DNA of 35,754 nucleotides from Alkalihalobacillus deserti (GTDB taxonomy: Bacteria > Bacillota > Bacilli > Bacillales > Bacillaceae_D): the NCBI RefSeq assembly GCF_020734105.1, contig NZ_JAJAFR010000026.1:1-35754 (forward strand), in the 5' to 3' direction. Shown here in pieces: positions 33,686-35,754 of this stretch; position 1 is the first letter of the stretch; each line of letters begins with the position of its first letter. The notes beneath the pieces were generated by a model that worked only from the letters and a program-made list of their open reading frames with translations, was not told the origin of the DNA and ran no database searches. A program made the position numbers and the translations under genes.

Positions 33686-34150
33686 CTATTCTTCAATAGG
33701 AACAATAAATTCGAAATCATTATTATTGCCATACTTTTTAAACATTTTTTCTTTATATTCTTCAAAGGACAAATAGAAGTTTTCTGATGGAGACCCTAAT
33801 ACAATAGAGAAGATCTCATCTTCGTACATAATAAGATAGCTTTTTTCCTGATCAACACTATTTCCTAGAAACATTCTCTTATACGTTTCAAGAGCATCAT
33901 TTGATAAACGATGATTAAACAACCTCATCTCCCGCTTTCCATCCTTTTTCATTAAGGAAAATACACCATGTCCCTCCCGACTATCTTCCTCAAATTCGTT
34001 AAGATCATTACTCCCCTCTTTTAGAATTTTAGTATAATTATACCCGCAACGAATGCAGCTAATATATTTTTCATCGCTGGTGTAATTAAAATCCTCAATT
34101 GCAGAACGACCGCAATAAGGGCATTTTATAGCAGAATAAATAGAAGCCAT
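33686..34150 (-). CDS. zinc-ribbon protein, unknown function
   Basis: 154 residues. An N-terminal four-cysteine zinc ribbon CPYCG (10-14) and CIRCG (32-36), then an acidic middle part and a C-terminal domain rich in aromatic residues (YLIMYEDEIFSIVLGSPSEN, YLSFEEYKEKMFKKYG). AGGAGG lies 6 bp before ATG, so it is expressed as an independent gene. I do not recognise the C-terminal part; immunity or regulatory proteins near mobile genes can look like this, but nothing more can be claimed. Confidence 0.75.
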   Translation of the reverse strand: MASIYSAIKCPYCGRSAIEDFNYTSDEKYISCIRCGYNYTKILKEGSNDLNEFEEDSREGHGVFSLMKKDGKREMRLFNHRLSNDALETYKRMFLGNSVDQEKSYLIMYEDEIFSIVLGSPSENFYLSFEEYKEKMFKKYGNNNDFEFIVPIEE

Positions 34151-34373
34151 TTAATTCCTCCTTAATTTTTAGTTTTTACTAATAATTTAGTAATAACTCC
34201 CCACCTTTGAAAACAGATTCCATTAGGACTCTAATGTGAATGAACACCTTCCGTTTTTTAAAGCACTTAATTCTGTATCTTATAGAAAACAAACATCATC
34301 ACACACTCCTTTCAAATGATTTACTTCATTATAACTAAACCAACTTTAATTCTAATTAATTTGTAAGAAAAAC

Positions 34374-34746
34374 TCACCATTTTAAAAAAACAAGAAAAAG
34401 AGCTAACTCACATCCACCACCTAGTGCATAACCATTAATTGCTGCTGCAATCGTTACTTCGCTACTACCTTCAATTTTCTGGCATACTCCTGATAAACCT
34501 GGTAACAAAGCATCTTTCGCTCGTTTTTCTTTTAGTTGATTAATATCAGCTCCAGCAGCAAAAGACTTTTCTCCCTCACCTGTAAAAACAATGACTTTAA
34601 CTCCTTCGTGGTTTTCCCCATACTTCCATTGCTTGCTCTATTTCTTCAAGTGTCTTTGAATCCAATGCATTTCTTACTTCAGGTCGATTAAATTTAATAA
34701 CACCAATTCCCCCATCTTTATAAGCGATGATATTTTCATAGCACAT
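34374..34746 (-). pseudogene. enoyl-CoA hydratase/isomerase, frameshifted and truncated
   Basis: Start ATG 34744-34746 with AGGAGG 8 bp upstream. The gene begins MCYENIIAYKDGGIGVIKFN RPEVRNALDS, a typical crotonase start. At about 34610 the frame shifts; removing one G from the GGGG run restores WENHEGVKVIVFTGEG and EKSFAAGADINQLKE. The oxyanion-hole and active-site regions SFAAGADI and NGYALGGGCELAL are present, but the protein then ends in LFLVFLKW after about 123 codons, half the family length. The 3' half has been deleted. Confidence 0.85.
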
Positions 34747-35320
34747 TAGCTTTTCCTCCTTTTTTAGTATTCATCACTCATCTTGCAATTTTTGTGCCAA
34801 AATCTAGAAATTTACAAATAATAGCCAGCCTCACCTTAAGTTGATCTGCTTTTGGCATTACAAACTATATCAAAACTCCGTAAAGTAATTACAGTGAATT
34901 AGCATAAAAGACGTTATAAAAGGTCTTATAATGTACAAGTATTTTCGCAAAGTCCTATCATCTCTATTTTTAAACGTACAATGAACATTAATAAGTTAAT
35001 CTGAGTAAACGGAGACAAGTTATCCATTGGAAAGACTACGAACGAAGAGATAAAGAAAGATGAAATCGCATGATTGCTAAACCCAGGGTATTATTCCACA
35101 CCGCATTTTAATCTTATCACCTAATATTAAAGAGAAAAGCTCACTCGGAAACACAGATCGAAAATCGGCCCAATCGTTGAATACAGGGTACTAAAAATAA
35201 AAACACCATTAGATTTGATACAATTCGATTGTTTAAAGGATTAGAAGCTGGTTAAGCTAACTGTTTTGAATACCTTCACAGTTCGGGTCTTGAATTCTAG
35301 AAGATATTGGCATACTCGGA
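34747..35320. other. intergenic, nothing recognised
   Basis: About 570 bp of AT-rich sequence without a credible frame, RNA gene or hairpin on either strand, apart from the ribosome binding site of the hydratase remnant. Confidence 0.4.
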
Positions 35321-35324
35321 ACAC

Positions 35325-35353
35325 AAAAAAAGCACCCCTCAACGGAATGCTTT
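35325..35353 (-). terminator. rrn terminator (d)
   Basis: AAAGCATTCCGTTGAGGGGT GC then TTTTTTT, directly after the 5S gene. Confidence 0.92.
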
Positions 35354-35359
35354 AATCTT

Positions 35360-35475
35360 GCCTGGCAACGTCCTACTCTCACAGGGGGAAGCCCCCAACT
35401 ACCATCGGCGCAAAAGAGCTTAACGACCGTGTTCGGCATGGGAACGGGTGTGACCTCTTTGCTATCGCCACCAGA
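35360..35475 (-). rRNA. 5S rRNA (d)
   Basis: A complete 5S gene with consensus-like sequence throughout, probably the best preserved copy. It is followed by a strong terminator. Upstream it is joined through a composite spacer directly to a 16S 3' end, with no 23S gene between. Confidence 0.96.

Positions 35476-35754
<279 letters not shown>

Overview
The window looks like a low-GC, endospore-former-type Firmicute, most likely a member of Bacillaceae. The evidence is the style of the rRNA and tRNA genes, a large Bacillus-type SRP RNA with Alu domain, strong AGGAGG ribosome binding sites, frequent TTG/GTG starts, and the gene families (RsbK/RsbM-like sensors, YetF/DUF421, Bcr/CflA pump). Almost everything lies on the minus strand. 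The window opens inside the 5' part of one 16S rRNA gene and closes inside the 3' end of another, both on the minus strand.

Region 1 (1-4430) is a dense stable-RNA island. In transcription order it holds tandem promoters, a probable 6S RNA, SRP RNA, a lone 5S rRNA, a further promoter, 25 tRNA genes, two rrn-type promoters and the start of a 16S gene. No 23S gene is present. The promoters share an unusual TTGCGC/TTGCGT -35 box with 17-bp spacing.

Region 2 (4574-9173) holds a translationally coupled pair (DUF1611/DgcN-like P-loop protein plus an ornithine/alanine racemase-like PLP enzyme), a 5S gene preceded by a 3' stump of 23S rRNA, and a decayed pyruvate-carboxylase 3' end. Region 3 (8226-14788) is a four-gene sensory operon: hybrid histidine kinase, CheR-type methyltransferase, response regulator-PAS-kinase, and a membrane-anchored sugar-binding-type protein with no transporter beside it. 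It resembles the RsbK-RsbM part of the Bacillus cereus sigma-B control locus but is not identical to it.

Region 4 (15.1-29.6 kb) is accessory. It contains many gene fragments (amidohydrolase, GNAT, chemoreceptor, frameshifted VOC and nitrilase genes), an OmpR/VanR-type two-component system, a broken IS4-type element, a polysaccharide deacetylase, a DUF421 protein and several very small genes with good ribosome binding sites. A module made of a degenerate tRNA-like sequence followed by a 62-residue gene occurs twice in direct orientation, 12.5 kb apart. Between the copies sits another 5S locus with a 16S-23S spacer but no 16S or 23S, next to a predicted ABC-class ATPase.

Region 5 (29.8-35.75 kb) has a DnaQ-like exonuclease, a Bcr/CflA efflux pump, a 5S-terminator relic, a protein built of 9-residue repeats, a zinc-ribbon protein, a truncated enoyl-CoA hydratase, and finally a 16S 3' end followed directly by a 5S gene with the 23S missing.

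The most striking overall feature is a series of rrn operon relics. Four complete 5S genes and one 5S stump are present, none with a 23S gene in front. Gene functions are assigned from motifs and remembered families only; no database search was possible.
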